Source of the DNA: JANRKN01 sp033763435
GTDB taxonomy: Bacteria > Planctomycetota > Phycisphaerae > Phycisphaerales > UBA1924
Length of the DNA stretch: 24,274 nucleotides
Assembly: GCA_033763435.1 (NCBI GenBank)
Contig: JANRKN010000168.1
Coordinates: 1-24,274, forward strand
Direction of reading: 5' to 3'
Shown: positions 1-7,222 of the stretch, piece by piece
How positions within the stretch are numbered: the stretch's first letter is position 1
How the letters are laid out: each line of letters starts with the position of its first letter
The notes under the pieces: model-generated
Databases searched by the model: none
The model's input: only the letters and a program-made list of their open reading frames with translations
What the model was told of the DNA's origin: nothing
Translations under genes and position numbers: made by a program

Positions 1-377
1 AACAGGTACGTCCAGCCGGCGTCGCCGATCCAGCCCTCGTGCAGCACGCCGATATCGACTTTCAGACAGTCGCCGGGCGCCAGCGGGCGCGCGAGGTACC
101 CCGCGGTGCCGTGGACGACGCAGTCATTGACGCTGAGGCAGGCGTGCGACGGGAACGCGGGCTCGCGCCCGGGCTTGTAGCCCCGGAAGCACGAGCGGGC
201 GTTGTTCGCTTCCAGCGACTGCGCGACGAAGGCGTCGATCTGCGCGAGCGTGAGCCCGGGCTTCAGGAAATCGACGAGGCGACGGTGAATGTCGACAACG
301 ATCGCCGCGGCCTTGCGCGCGCCGCGGACGTCTTTCTCGGACAGCGATCCCACCGCCCCTGTGCTGAGCTCGGCCAT
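1..377 (-). CDS. map: Type I methionine aminopeptidase, N-terminal 125 residues (3' end outside window)
   Basis: Removes the initiator methionine from nascent proteins in the cytoplasm, using a two-metal centre. The frame reads from ATG at 377 to the left edge without a stop, so the C-terminal half is missing. The visible part has the family signature: F-RGYKPG around residues 64-70, then FPSHACLSVNDCVVHG at 75-90, then LKVDIGV and GWIGDA. His89 (in VVHG), Asp108 (in VDIG) and Asp119 (in GDA) match the substrate-binding His and the first two metal-binding Asp residues of the E. coli enzyme. The other metal ligands (His, Glu, Glu) would lie beyond the edge. The macro-domain gene ends 51 nt upstream on the same strand, so the two may be co-transcribed. 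There is no Shine-Dalgarno before the ATG. An upstream ATG at 390 is out of frame. A TATGCT hexamer 8 nt before the ATG suggests its own leaderless promoter. Confidence 0.93.
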   Translation of the reverse strand, partial: MAELSTGAVGSLSEKDVRGARKAAAIVVDIHRRLVDFLKPGLTLAQIDAFVAQSLEANNARSCFRGYKPGREPAFPSHACLSVNDCVVHGTAGYLARPLAPGDCLKVDIGVLHEGWIGDAGWTYL

Positions 378-385
378 GATCGCCC

Positions 386-391
386 AGCATA
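386..391 (-). promoter_or_regulatory. Candidate -10 element (TATGCT) of a leaderless map promoter
   Basis: TATGCT on the minus strand ends exactly 8 nt before the map ATG at 377. A start about 7 nt downstream of a -10 would put the first transcribed base at or next to the ATG. No good -35 is seen at 16-19 nt spacing. The same arrangement recurs at pyrC, the DUF2231 fusion gene and the amidase gene. Confidence 0.4.
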
Positions 392-428
392 GGACGGCCC
401 CGGCGCGCCTACGCCGCCGGTGAGGGGC

Positions 429-944
429 TCAACGCAGGGCCGCGACCTCGGCGGGCTCGTCGGCCTCGACGCCCTTGGCGTAGGTCGAGTACACGTACAC
501 CGGGACGCCCAGCGCGCCCAGCGTCTGCGCGATCACGGGCTTGACCTCCGCCCACGCCAGCGCGCCCACGCCCGTCGCGAGCTTGGGCACCGCAACCCCT
601 TCGGGCTTCTCAGCCTTGATCCACTTCGCCAAGGCCTTGAGCGCCTTGTTCACATACTCGATCTTTGCCGGGCCGGGCTTGGCCCCGTGCAGGAGCTCGC
701 CCGACTGAGTCAGCAGCGCGATGATCCGGATCGGGCCATACTCGCTCATGCCCGACCAGGCCCAGATCGTGCCGGGCTCGGGGTGATGGGTCTTCACGAA
801 GTGCCGGAAGTCCGTGTACATCGCCGGGTAGAGCTGGCGGAGCTGCAGCGCCAGGCCCGAGTGGAAGTCGTCGTTGGGCGCGACGCCATGGACGAGCACG
901 GGCGCCGAGGTCTTGAGGATGTCGCCTCGAACTTCGTGGATCAC
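429..944 (-). CDS. Macro-domain protein (ADP-ribose-binding fold), 171 aa
   Basis: A single macro domain, the fold that binds ADP-ribose and in some members removes it from proteins or nucleic acids; cytoplasmic, with no signal peptide. The order of motifs fits: VIHEVRGDIL at the N-terminus, a loop APNDDFHSGLALQL around 22-35 where ligand-binding residues usually sit, IIALLTQ at 74-80, and VPKLATGVGALAW at 119-131 followed by the terminal YVYSTY strand. The layout resembles the TARG1/ALC1/DarG group more than MacroD. By my alignment, the position of the catalytic lysine in TARG1 and DarG is Gln80, so hydrolase activity is doubtful and it may be a binder only. The GTG at 944 is chosen because a strong AAAGGAG lies 6 nt upstream. 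The frame stays open to 1238, but that extension has no domain. map follows 51 nt downstream. No DarT-like toxin partner is visible. Confidence 0.85.
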   Translation of the reverse strand: MIHEVRGDILKTSAPVLVHGVAPNDDFHSGLALQLRQLYPAMYTDFRHFVKTHHPEPGTIWAWSGMSEYGPIRIIALLTQSGELLHGAKPGPAKIEYVNKALKALAKWIKAEKPEGVAVPKLATGVGALAWAEVKPVIAQTLGALGVPVYVYSTYAKGVEADEPAEVAALR

Positions 945-1268
945 GGTCCGCTCCTTTCGCGGGGCCGCGGCCGTCCGAGGGAAACACACATCGGGCGGGC
1001 GAATCTCCCGCTGCGTCAGAGGCCAGCCACCTTGCGCGTCGTGCCCAAGGCCTCGCCGGCCCGGAGACGGATCCCTCCCGCCCGCGTGCGCCAAGCACGC
1101 CGAGCGCCCCGGACCACGCACGCCCGAAGACCGGGACAAGGGGTCCGTCCGAAAGAGTCGCAAAACTCTAGACGCGGGGCCACTCACGTCCACCCCTCCG
1201 CGAGCTCGCCGCGCGGGGGGACGTTCACCCAGCCCCAACTCTCCCGCATCTCACCTCTCGGGCCAGCG
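945..1268 (-). other. 324-bp spacer between GH31 and the macro gene; weak promoter candidate
   Basis: No convincing gene. Beyond the macro Shine-Dalgarno, the best promoter-like pair on the minus strand is TGGACG (1187-1192), a 16-nt spacer and TAGAGT (1165-1170), each matching four of six consensus bases. It would give a leader of about 210 nt. A G+C-rich hairpin (1193-1220, nine pairs with one bulged base) lies downstream of the GH31 stop but has no U-tract, so I do not call it a terminator. Confidence 0.3.
951..957 (-). promoter_or_regulatory. Ribosome binding site fixing the macro-gene GTG start
   Basis: AAAGGAG on the minus strand, 6 nt before the GTG at 944. It decides the start: the longer in-frame ATG at 1238 lacks such a site, and its extra residues are Arg/Pro-rich and featureless. 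Confidence 0.7.
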
Positions 1269-3647
1269 TTACTTCAGCGGCACGCGGATCGGCTGACCGT
1301 CCACGCCCTCGGCCAGCACCTCGCGGTCGCTCAGCAGCAGCCGGACCACCACCTTGCGGCTCGGGCGGGCCATCTTCCCCTCGCTCCCCGCAAGCGTCAC
1401 GACCACCGCGTCGCCCTCGGTCTTCGCCGCATAGGTGGACAGCAGGAATTCGCCCGCCTGATAGCCATAGCCATCGCCCGCATCCTCGTACAGCGTGCCC
1501 GAAGCCTTGCCCTCGTGGTCGAGCGTCACGATCAGCGTCAGCGGATCGAGCGGCTTCTCGTTCACGTACTGCATCACGGGCCCGGTCGGGATGATCGACC
1601 CGCCCCGCGCGTACATCTGCGGCTGGTGCGGGTCGCTCGAGTCGGGCTTGCCATTCCACGTCGTGAAATCGAACTTCCGCCAGATGCCCTGAGGCAGGAT
1701 GCTCACGCGCGAGCGGTCCCGCGCCGTCTCCGCGACGATCAGCAGGTCCGAGCCCCACAGGAACGACTCATCCTCCGCACGCAGCGCTTGGTCCGTCGGA
1801 TCGGCAAAGAACGTCGGCCTCGCGACGGGCAGGCCGGTCGTCGACGCTTCGTGGAAGAGCGTGTACAGGAACGGCATGAACCGATAGCGCCGCTCAAGCG
1901 CGATGCGGCTCGCTCGCTCGACCTCGGGCCCGAAGCTCCAGGGCTCCTTGTCGATGTTGCCCGTGCCCGTATGCCCGCGGCTGAAGGGGAAGAACGCGCC
2001 GATGCCCATCCAGCGGGCAAAGAGCTGCCCGTCGCCGTTGCCCGCAAAGCCGCCGATGTCCGGCCCGATGTTGGGCTGGCCCGAGAGGCCCACGTTGAGC
2101 ATCATCGGGATCGAGATGTCCAAGTGGTACCAGTTCGCGACGTTGTCGCCCGTCCACGTCGCGCCATAGCGCTGACCACCGATGAAATTGGCCCGGCTCA
2201 GCACGAACGGGCGCTTGGTCGGGTTCGCGGCTTGGATGCCCTCGCGGCTGGCGCGGATCATCTGCATGCCGTACACGTTGTGGAAGCGCTTGTGATCGCC
2301 CGGCGTCACCGCGCCCGTGGGGTGTGTCGGGTCGCCGCCGTGCAGGTTGTCCTCGGGCATCGTCTTGCTCGGGACGTTGAAGATCGCGGGCTCATTCATG
2401 TCGTTCCAGACGCCCGTGACGCCCATCGCCATGAACGGCTGGTAGAGCGTTGCCCACCACGCCCGCACGTCGGGGCGCGTGAAGTCCGGGAAGAAGCACC
2501 AGCCGGGCCAGACTTCGCCCTCGTAGACCGAGCCGTTGGCGCGCTTGGTCCAGAAGTCGTTCTTGGTGCCCGCGTCGCGGATCGCGCGGAAGTTGTTCCG
2601 CTGCTCTTCGCGCTGGGCCTTGAGCGCCTCGGGCTCGGCGTCGAGCAAAGCCTTGGGCGGATCGTTGGGCGAGGGTTCCTCGCGGCTCTTGACGCCCGGG
2701 TTGATCATCCACACGTTGTGGAAGCCCATCGCGAGCAGGTCGGCGTTGAGCTTCTTGGGGTCGGGGAAGTGTCCCTTGTTGAACGTGAACGTGCGGAAGC
2801 CCTCGAAGTAGTCAATGTCGAACCAGATCACGTCGGCCGGGATCTGCCGGGCGCGGAACTCATTGGCGATCTCACGCACGCGCGCTTCGGGGAAATACGA
2901 ATACCGACACTGGTGATAGCCGATCGACCACTTCGGGGGCAGCGGCATCTTGCCCGTCAGGTCTGCAAGCTTCTTCAGCACGTCCTGAGGCGTCGGGCCC
3001 TCGACGACGATGACCGCGAACTCCGGCCCATCGGCCGTGAACTGAATGCCCGTCGCCAGATCAATCGTGCAGCGATAGGTCGTGTCGGCGAGCACGCCGA
3101 AGGCGGTCCCGTCGGCACGCACCGCGAGCACCCAGGGGTGGGACTGATAAAGCGACTGCGCGTCGTCGCCGTAGCCGTAGGCGTCGGTGTTCCACGTGGT
3201 GACCGAGCGCCCGTTGCGCATGAGCGGGCCCGAGACTTCGCCCGTGCCGTAGAGCGACGTGCCCGCGGCGATCTCAATGCGTGCACGGGGCTTGGACCCG
3301 CCGTGGATCGAACCGACAACGCTGTCGCTGGGAGCCATCGAGAAGACGGGCCTCACGGCGAAGGCCGCGGGGGCCGGGCCCTGCGCCGGGCGGGCCTTCT
3401 CAAGGGCGTAGGAAGGCAGCGCCTTCTGACGGGCGTCCTCGGAGGCAAAGAAGCGGACGATCCCCTCGCCGATCAGCTCTCCGACGGGCGGGGCCGCGGG
3501 TGCAGTCGTGGGGGCGGGTTGGCCCGCGAAGGCGGTGAGGATGGCCGGGGAGATCGCCAACCCCAGCAGAACCGCCGCGGCCAGGGAGCCGTATCGGGGC
3601 GTGCGAGGCGTGGGCTGGACGGTGTTCGTGCGCGCGTGTGCGGTCAT
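1269..3647 (-). CDS. Exported GH31 alpha-glucosidase, 792 aa
   Basis: A retaining glycoside hydrolase family 31 enzyme, most likely removing alpha-linked glucose (or xylose) from oligosaccharides outside the cytoplasm. A signal peptide covers residues 1-41: a basic stretch, a hydrophobic core from about 21 to 38, and an Ala-Phe-Ala site at 39-41. The N-terminal beta-sandwich spans about 100-225. The catalytic barrel starts at PPKWSIGYHQCRYSY (238-251) and ADVIWFDIDY (271-280). The nucleophile is Asp416 in GVWNDMNEP and the acid/base is Asp501 in ATWTGDN. IGPDIGGF at 527-534 is the next family block. The C-terminal beta domains carry the ARGGSIIP motif. A charged stretch at about 320-358 between INPGVK and GTKNDFW is longer than usual for the family. 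The ATG at 3647 has GAGGGAG 6 nt upstream. It is divergent from the amylase gene, suggesting shared control for alpha-glucan use. Exact substrate cannot be read from the sequence. Confidence 0.92.
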   Translation of the reverse strand: MTAHARTNTVQPTPRTPRYGSLAAAVLLGLAISPAILTAFAGQPAPTTAPAAPPVGELIGEGIVRFFASEDARQKALPSYALEKARPAQGPAPAAFAVRPVFSMAPSDSVVGSIHGGSKPRARIEIAAGTSLYGTGEVSGPLMRNGRSVTTWNTDAYGYGDDAQSLYQSHPWVLAVRADGTAFGVLADTTYRCTIDLATGIQFTADGPEFAVIVVEGPTPQDVLKKLADLTGKMPLPPKWSIGYHQCRYSYFPEARVREIANEFRARQIPADVIWFDIDYFEGFRTFTFNKGHFPDPKKLNADLLAMGFHNVWMINPGVKSREEPSPNDPPKALLDAEPEALKAQREEQRNNFRAIRDAGTKNDFWTKRANGSVYEGEVWPGWCFFPDFTRPDVRAWWATLYQPFMAMGVTGVWNDMNEPAIFNVPSKTMPEDNLHGGDPTHPTGAVTPGDHKRFHNVYGMQMIRASREGIQAANPTKRPFVLSRANFIGGQRYGATWTGDNVANWYHLDISIPMMLNVGLSGQPNIGPDIGGFAGNGDGQLFARWMGIGAFFPFSRGHTGTGNIDKEPWSFGPEVERASRIALERRYRFMPFLYTLFHEASTTGLPVARPTFFADPTDQALRAEDESFLWGSDLLIVAETARDRSRVSILPQGIWRKFDFTTWNGKPDSSDPHQPQMYARGGSIIPTGPVMQYVNEKPLDPLTLIVTLDHEGKASGTLYEDAGDGYGYQAGEFLLSTYAAKTEGDAVVVTLAGSEGKMARPSRKVVVRLLLSDREVLAEGVDGQPIRVPLK

Positions 3648-3713
3648 GAGCTACTCCCTCGGAGGGCACAGATCGTTCGTGAGCCCGCGAGCCAGAGTTC
3701 GGCCCGCGCCCTT

Positions 3714-3743
3714 GTTCGGCGATGGTTGGTTCGGCGATGGCTG
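3714..3743. repeat. Two direct copies of a 15-bp unit
   Basis: GTTCGGCGATGGTTG (3714-3728) is followed directly by GTTCGGCGATGGCTG (3729-3743), with one difference. It lies 67 nt upstream of the GH31 ATG, so it would fall in the leader or near the promoter of that gene. Confidence 0.75.
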
Positions 3744-4018
3744 GTCAACCGCGCCGGCAAGGGGACGGGAGTGTAACCCCCGGTCCGCATCGGCGGTTCT
3801 CGGGCGAACATTCTCGGCCGCAAAGTTCGAGCCCTCGCGATCGCGGGACCTCCCGCGCGTCCGAGAGCTTTGGGCCCGCGGCCACCGCGCGAGGGGGTGA
3901 TCGGGATCGGCAGGTCCGCTGTTCTACGGAGCTGTCGGTGGCGTTCGTGAAGCCTCGCGATTCCCGGGAGAATCACGGCGGATTCTGCGGTCTTCCGCTT
4001 CCGCCGGGACCGGACTCG

Positions 4019-4027
4019 TGGCATAAT
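4019..4027 (+). promoter_or_regulatory. Candidate extended -10 promoter of the GH13 amylase
   Basis: TGGCATAAT fits the extended -10 pattern TGN plus a hexamer with five of six consensus bases. The hexamer is 4022-4027. No good -35 is seen, which an extended -10 can tolerate. Transcription would begin near 4034 and give a leader of about 207 nt containing the 20-bp repeats. Confidence 0.4.
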
Positions 4028-4110
4028 CGAGCGTCCGCGGTCAGGCCGCCCGAGACGTCGCTGCGCGCACCGCATCAACGTTCCTCCGGTCGGCCGACAC
4101 TGCGGGACTC

Positions 4111-4170
4111 GTCCGAGCTTGGGCGGTGGGGTCTGAGGTTGGTCGGTGGGGTCCGAGGTTGGTCGGTGGG
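4111..4170 (+). repeat. Three tandem copies of a 20-bp G-rich unit upstream of the amylase
   Basis: Unit GTCCGAGGTTGGTCGGTGGG lies at 4151-4170. The copy at 4131-4150 differs by one base and the copy at 4111-4130 by two. A decayed or rearranged fragment (GTCCGAGG and GGTGGGG pieces) continues to about 4190. The array ends 70 nt before the ATG, between the candidate promoter and the start, so it is probably transcribed. Confidence 0.85.
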
Positions 4171-4230
4171 GAATGCGGTGGGGTCCGAGGCGTTTGCGGG
4201 GCGGGTGGATCGTTTGGTGGTGTTGAGGAT

Positions 4231-4235
4231 GGAGG
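4231..4235 (+). promoter_or_regulatory. Ribosome binding site deciding the amylase start
   Basis: GGAGG sits 5 nt before ATG 4241. This favours 4241 over the in-frame ATG at 4229, which overlaps the site, and over far-upstream starts back to 3722 that would put non-signal sequence before the signal peptide. Confidence 0.7.
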
Positions 4236-4240
4236 ATTCA

Positions 4241-7054
4241 ATGAACTTACGGGACGGCTTACGGCGGGGGCGGATCGGCGGCGGTATCGGTTTGGCGGTG
4301 ATGGTCGCGGCGGCGGGGCTGGCTCTGCCCACCCAAGCCGCGCGGGCGCAGGACAATCCAGTCATCCTGCAGTGGTTCGAGACGCGCTGGGCGGACATGG
4401 AGCGGCGGATGCCCGACTTCTTCGCCGCCGGCTACGGGGCCCTCTGGCTCCCGCCCGTGACGCGCGGGTACGTCGACCCCACGATCGGCAACCAGAATTC
4501 CAGCTCGGCGGGCTATGACCCGTTCGATCGCTTCAGCCTCGGGCGCCCCGGCGCGGAGACCGCGTATGGCACCGAGACTTCGTTCCGCCGCGTCATCGAT
4601 GAATTCAAGAAGGCCAACGCGCTGGTCTATATCGACTCGGTGATGAACCACAACGCGGGCCGGCAGGGCTCGGCCACGTTCCAGTCCTGGGGCGGCTACC
4701 CCGGCTTCTGGATGGCCCCCGCCAACCCGCCCGTGAACAAGACGTCCACCAGCAACTGGGGCGACTTCCACGCCGGCAACGCTAGCGGCTATCTCCAGTC
4801 AGAGAACCCCAACGGCGCCAACTACGACCTCTACCGCGGCGACCTTGTCGCGCTCATCGACATCGATCAGGGCACCAACCACCAGTTCATCCGCAACCCG
4901 GTGGACGCCAACAACCCGCAGAACATCCCCGGCGGTACCTACTTCAACCGTCCCGATCCCACCAATCGGCGCACCTACCCCGACCGCGACCTGCCCAAGC
5001 GCACCATCAACAACCCGGGCGTCCCCGGCCGCAGCGGGCCCATCACGCTGGACTTCTGGCCTTACAACACCGCCAACCCCCAGGCGGGTGACCCGGTCAC
5101 CGACAACGGCACCGGGTATCTGCTTCGCTGGACGCAGTGGATGCTCCAGGAATTCAAGATCGACGGCTATCGCATCGACGCGATCAAGCACGTTCCGAGC
5201 TGGTTCTGGGATCAGTTCTGGGATTCGGTCGTCCACCTCCAGCGTCAGACCCCCGACGGCCGCTGGGTTACGCCCTACTCCTTCGGCGAGAGCGTCGAAG
5301 GACAGACCTTCACCATCAACAACTTCGTCCGCAAGGACTCGTTCGCCAACCGCGACGCGCTGGACCTCAACGGCTCGGGTGCTCTGCGCGACATTCTGAA
5401 CAACCCGGCGGGCAACACGTGGCAGAACGTCCTCAACACGCACATCGACGCCTTCGACAACGGCTTCAACGACGGCTCGGTCGGCGTCAACCACGTCTTC
5501 AGCCATGACAACGGCACCACGGGCGACGGCAACAGCGCGCCCGCCTATCCCACCATCCGCCAGCAGGGTTGGGCCCAGAACGCCTATGTCCTGATGCGCT
5601 CCGGCCCCGTCAAGATCTATCACAACTCCCGCGGCGTCACGCGCTCGGGCGGCTTCTGGCCCCGCCAGGGCATCCCCGTCGCGCTGGGCGTCGACTACAA
5701 CACCAACGCCGCCAACCCCGTCATCACCAACCTCGTTCAACTCCACAACTTCTTCGCCCGCGGCGAGTTCAACGTCATCAACGCCTCCGACACCTCCAAC
5801 CCCGGGCTTCAGGACGTCATCGTCTTCGAGCGCCGCAAGAACCTCGGCGGCGGCAACTACTCCGCCAACGTCCTTGTCGGCGTCAACAAGCGCTGGGACT
5901 CGGGCTTCGATCAGCGCAACGTCCAGACGAGCTTCCCCTCGGGCATGCGCCTGTTCGAGTACACGGGCAATGCGCAGAACGCCACGATCGACCCGACGAA
6001 CAACATCGTCGATGTCCTCACCGTGGACAGCAACCGCCGCGTGACGATCGCGACGCCCCGTAACGTGACCGGCACCAACGAGCACGGGCGCGGCTTCGTC
6101 GTCTACGCCCCGGCGATCCCGGGCGGCACGCTCAGCTTCACGCCCACGGCCTCGACGATCTCGCCCGACTCCTCGGCCATCCCGGCCCAGCGTCGTCGCG
6201 CGGCGTCGATCCCCGTCATCACCGCCAACACGTTCAATATCGTCCTCAACACCACCAACGGCGACCCTCAGGGCATCGACAACGCTTCCGACGACAACGC
6301 CCTCTTCCGCGTCAACGCCGGCTACACCGACTGGGGCACGGGCTTCATCGGCTGGTCGGCCTCGCTCCCGCAGTCGGTGGTTGGCTACTCCAACTTCCAG
6401 AACCGCTCGCCCCGCGTGGGTGGCGGCACGGGCACCTACAGCCAGCCGATCGACGCCACGCGCCTCCCCGAGGGCATGAACTACGTCTCGGTCATCTCGT
6501 TCCGCCAGCGCAACAGCAACGACGACCCGATCTTCCGCGAATGGCGGCAAGCGGTGTACATCGACCGGGTCGCTCCGCAGGTCACGGTGCGTGACCCGGG
6601 CACGCTGACGTCGACCAGCGCGTTGTTCTGGGTCGACTCGACGGATCGCACGGTTAGCCGCGTGCACCTGATGCTCAATCCGTCGGGCGATCCGGTGACG
6701 ATGGCGAACTTCCTGAACCAGGCCGCGGCGTTCGACCGCTTCACCTGGAACCGGACGATCGGCGGCATGCAGCACGGCTGGAACACGATCACCGCGGTCG
6801 CGTTCGAGGATTCAGGCCGGTCCAGCGTCGTCAGCCGCGACTTCTTCGTCGATCTCTGCGTGGCCGACTTCGACAAGTCGGGCTTCACGGACTCCGACGA
6901 CTTTATCGCCTACGTCGCGGCCTTCGAGCTCGGCTGCACAGGCGTGGATGATCCCGACCCGGCGTGCGAGCGCAGCGCCGACGTCGACGGCTCGGGCTTC
7001 ATCGACAGCGACGACTTCATCTTCTTCGTGAATCGCTTCAACGCGGGCTGCTAA
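4241..7054 (+). CDS. Secreted GH13 alpha-amylase with C-terminal GC-type dockerin-like repeats, 937 aa
   Basis: Hydrolyses alpha-1,4 bonds of starch- or glycogen-like glucans outside the cell. A signal peptide spans residues 1-36 (Arg-rich start, hydrophobic core 13-30, Ala-Arg-Ala before Gln37). The four conserved GH13 regions are present in order: DSVMNH at 132-137, GYRIDAIKH at 309-317 with nucleophile Asp313, the acid/base Glu350 in SFGES, and FSHDNG with Asp423. A beta-rich domain follows, then about 250 residues (from about 640) with Ig-like or starch-binding-like character that I cannot assign. The last 67 residues carry two Asp-rich loops (ADFDKSGFTDSDDF and ADVDGSGFIDSDDF), each ending in Gly-Cys, resembling the GC-type dockerin tail of Phycisphaerae. 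Much longer than a plain amylase. A strong terminator follows. The specificity call (amylase rather than another GH13 activity) is less certain than the family. Confidence 0.93.
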   Translation: MNLRDGLRRGRIGGGIGLAVMVAAAGLALPTQAARAQDNPVILQWFETRWADMERRMPDFFAAGYGALWLPPVTRGYVDPTIGNQNSSSAGYDPFDRFSLGRPGAETAYGTETSFRRVIDEFKKANALVYIDSVMNHNAGRQGSATFQSWGGYPGFWMAPANPPVNKTSTSNWGDFHAGNASGYLQSENPNGANYDLYRGDLVALIDIDQGTNHQFIRNPVDANNPQNIPGGTYFNRPDPTNRRTYPDRDLPKRTINNPGVPGRSGPITLDFWPYNTANPQAGDPVTDNGTGYLLRWTQWMLQEFKIDGYRIDAIKHVPSWFWDQFWDSVVHLQRQTPDGRWVTPYSFGESVEGQTFTINNFVRKDSFANRDALDLNGSGALRDILNNPAGNTWQNVLNTHIDAFDNGFNDGSVGVNHVFSHDNGTTGDGNSAPAYPTIRQQGWAQNAYVLMRSGPVKIYHNSRGVTRSGGFWPRQGIPVALGVDYNTNAANPVITNLVQLHNFFARGEFNVINASDTSNPGLQDVIVFERRKNLGGGNYSANVLVGVNKRWDSGFDQRNVQTSFPSGMRLFEYTGNAQNATIDPTNNIVDVLTVDSNRRVTIATPRNVTGTNEHGRGFVVYAPAIPGGTLSFTPTASTISPDSSAIPAQRRRAASIPVITANTFNIVLNTTNGDPQGIDNASDDNALFRVNAGYTDWGTGFIGWSASLPQSVVGYSNFQNRSPRVGGGTGTYSQPIDATRLPEGMNYVSVISFRQRNSNDDPIFREWRQAVYIDRVAPQVTVRDPGTLTSTSALFWVDSTDRTVSRVHLMLNPSGDPVTMANFLNQAAAFDRFTWNRTIGGMQHGWNTITAVAFEDSGRSSVVSRDFFVDLCVADFDKSGFTDSDDFIAYVAAFELGCTGVDDPDPACERSADVDGSGFIDSDDFIFFVNRFNAGC

Positions 7055-7088
7055 GCCTGCACGTCTCGGAACCTTCGGAACACGCACG

Positions 7089-7123
7089 CGGGCGACGGGC
7101 TCATACCCCGTCGCCCGTTTTTT
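7089..7123 (+). terminator. Rho-independent terminator of the amylase gene
   Basis: An 11-bp perfect stem (7089-7099 with 7107-7117), a 7-nt loop, and six T residues (7118-7123), 35 nt after the amylase stop. Confidence 0.93.
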
Positions 7124-7156
7124 AGTTGACCTCGCGGGCTAGGCGCCGCGCGCACG

Positions 7157-7183
7157 AAAAAACCCTCCCGATCGGGAGGGTTT
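7157..7183 (-). terminator. gap: Rho-independent terminator of the GAPDH gene
   Basis: On the minus strand, CCCTCCC-GATC-GGGAGGG (7180 down to 7163) is followed by six T residues (7162-7157), 43 nt past the GAPDH stop. Flanking AAA/TTT can extend the stem. Together with the amylase terminator it insulates two convergent transcripts. Confidence 0.93.
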
Positions 7184-7222
7184 GTGCGTGCGGTGTGGAT
7201 GCTCAGGCAGAGAAGCTGCGGA

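Larger units (their letters stand above)
3648..4240. promoter_or_regulatory. 593-bp divergent control region between GH31 and GH13 genes
   Basis: The only long spacer between two divergent genes here. It holds the GH31 ribosome binding site (3654-3660), a 15-bp direct repeat (3714-3743), an extended -10 for the amylase (4019-4027), three 20-bp tandem repeats (4111-4170) and the amylase ribosome binding site. Frames open through it on both strands have no recognisable domain and are probably non-coding. No clear promoter for GH31 was found. No operator can be assigned to a known regulator family. Confidence 0.5.

Noticed and set aside
1193..1220. G+C-rich hairpin as a GH31 terminator
   Set aside because: The stem is plausible but has a bulge and no U-tract on the minus strand.
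420..3776. Very long open frame on the plus strand opposite the macro and GH31 genes
   Set aside because: It is antisense to two well-supported genes, is dominated by Arg, His, Val and Ala, and shows no domain. Long antisense frames are expected when G+C-rich codons exclude stops.
3644..4078. 144-codon minus-strand frame in the GH31-GH13 spacer
   Set aside because: It overlaps the GH31 start, is Arg-rich, contains the translated 15-bp repeat and has no ribosome site or domain.
4111..4190. Tandem repeats as a CRISPR array
   Set aside because: The 20-bp units are directly adjacent with no spacers, and no cas genes are nearby.
4799..6775. 658-codon frame on the minus strand opposite the amylase
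   Set aside because: Antisense shadow of the GH13 coding sequence; Val/Asp/Arg/Ala-rich with no motif and no ribosome site.
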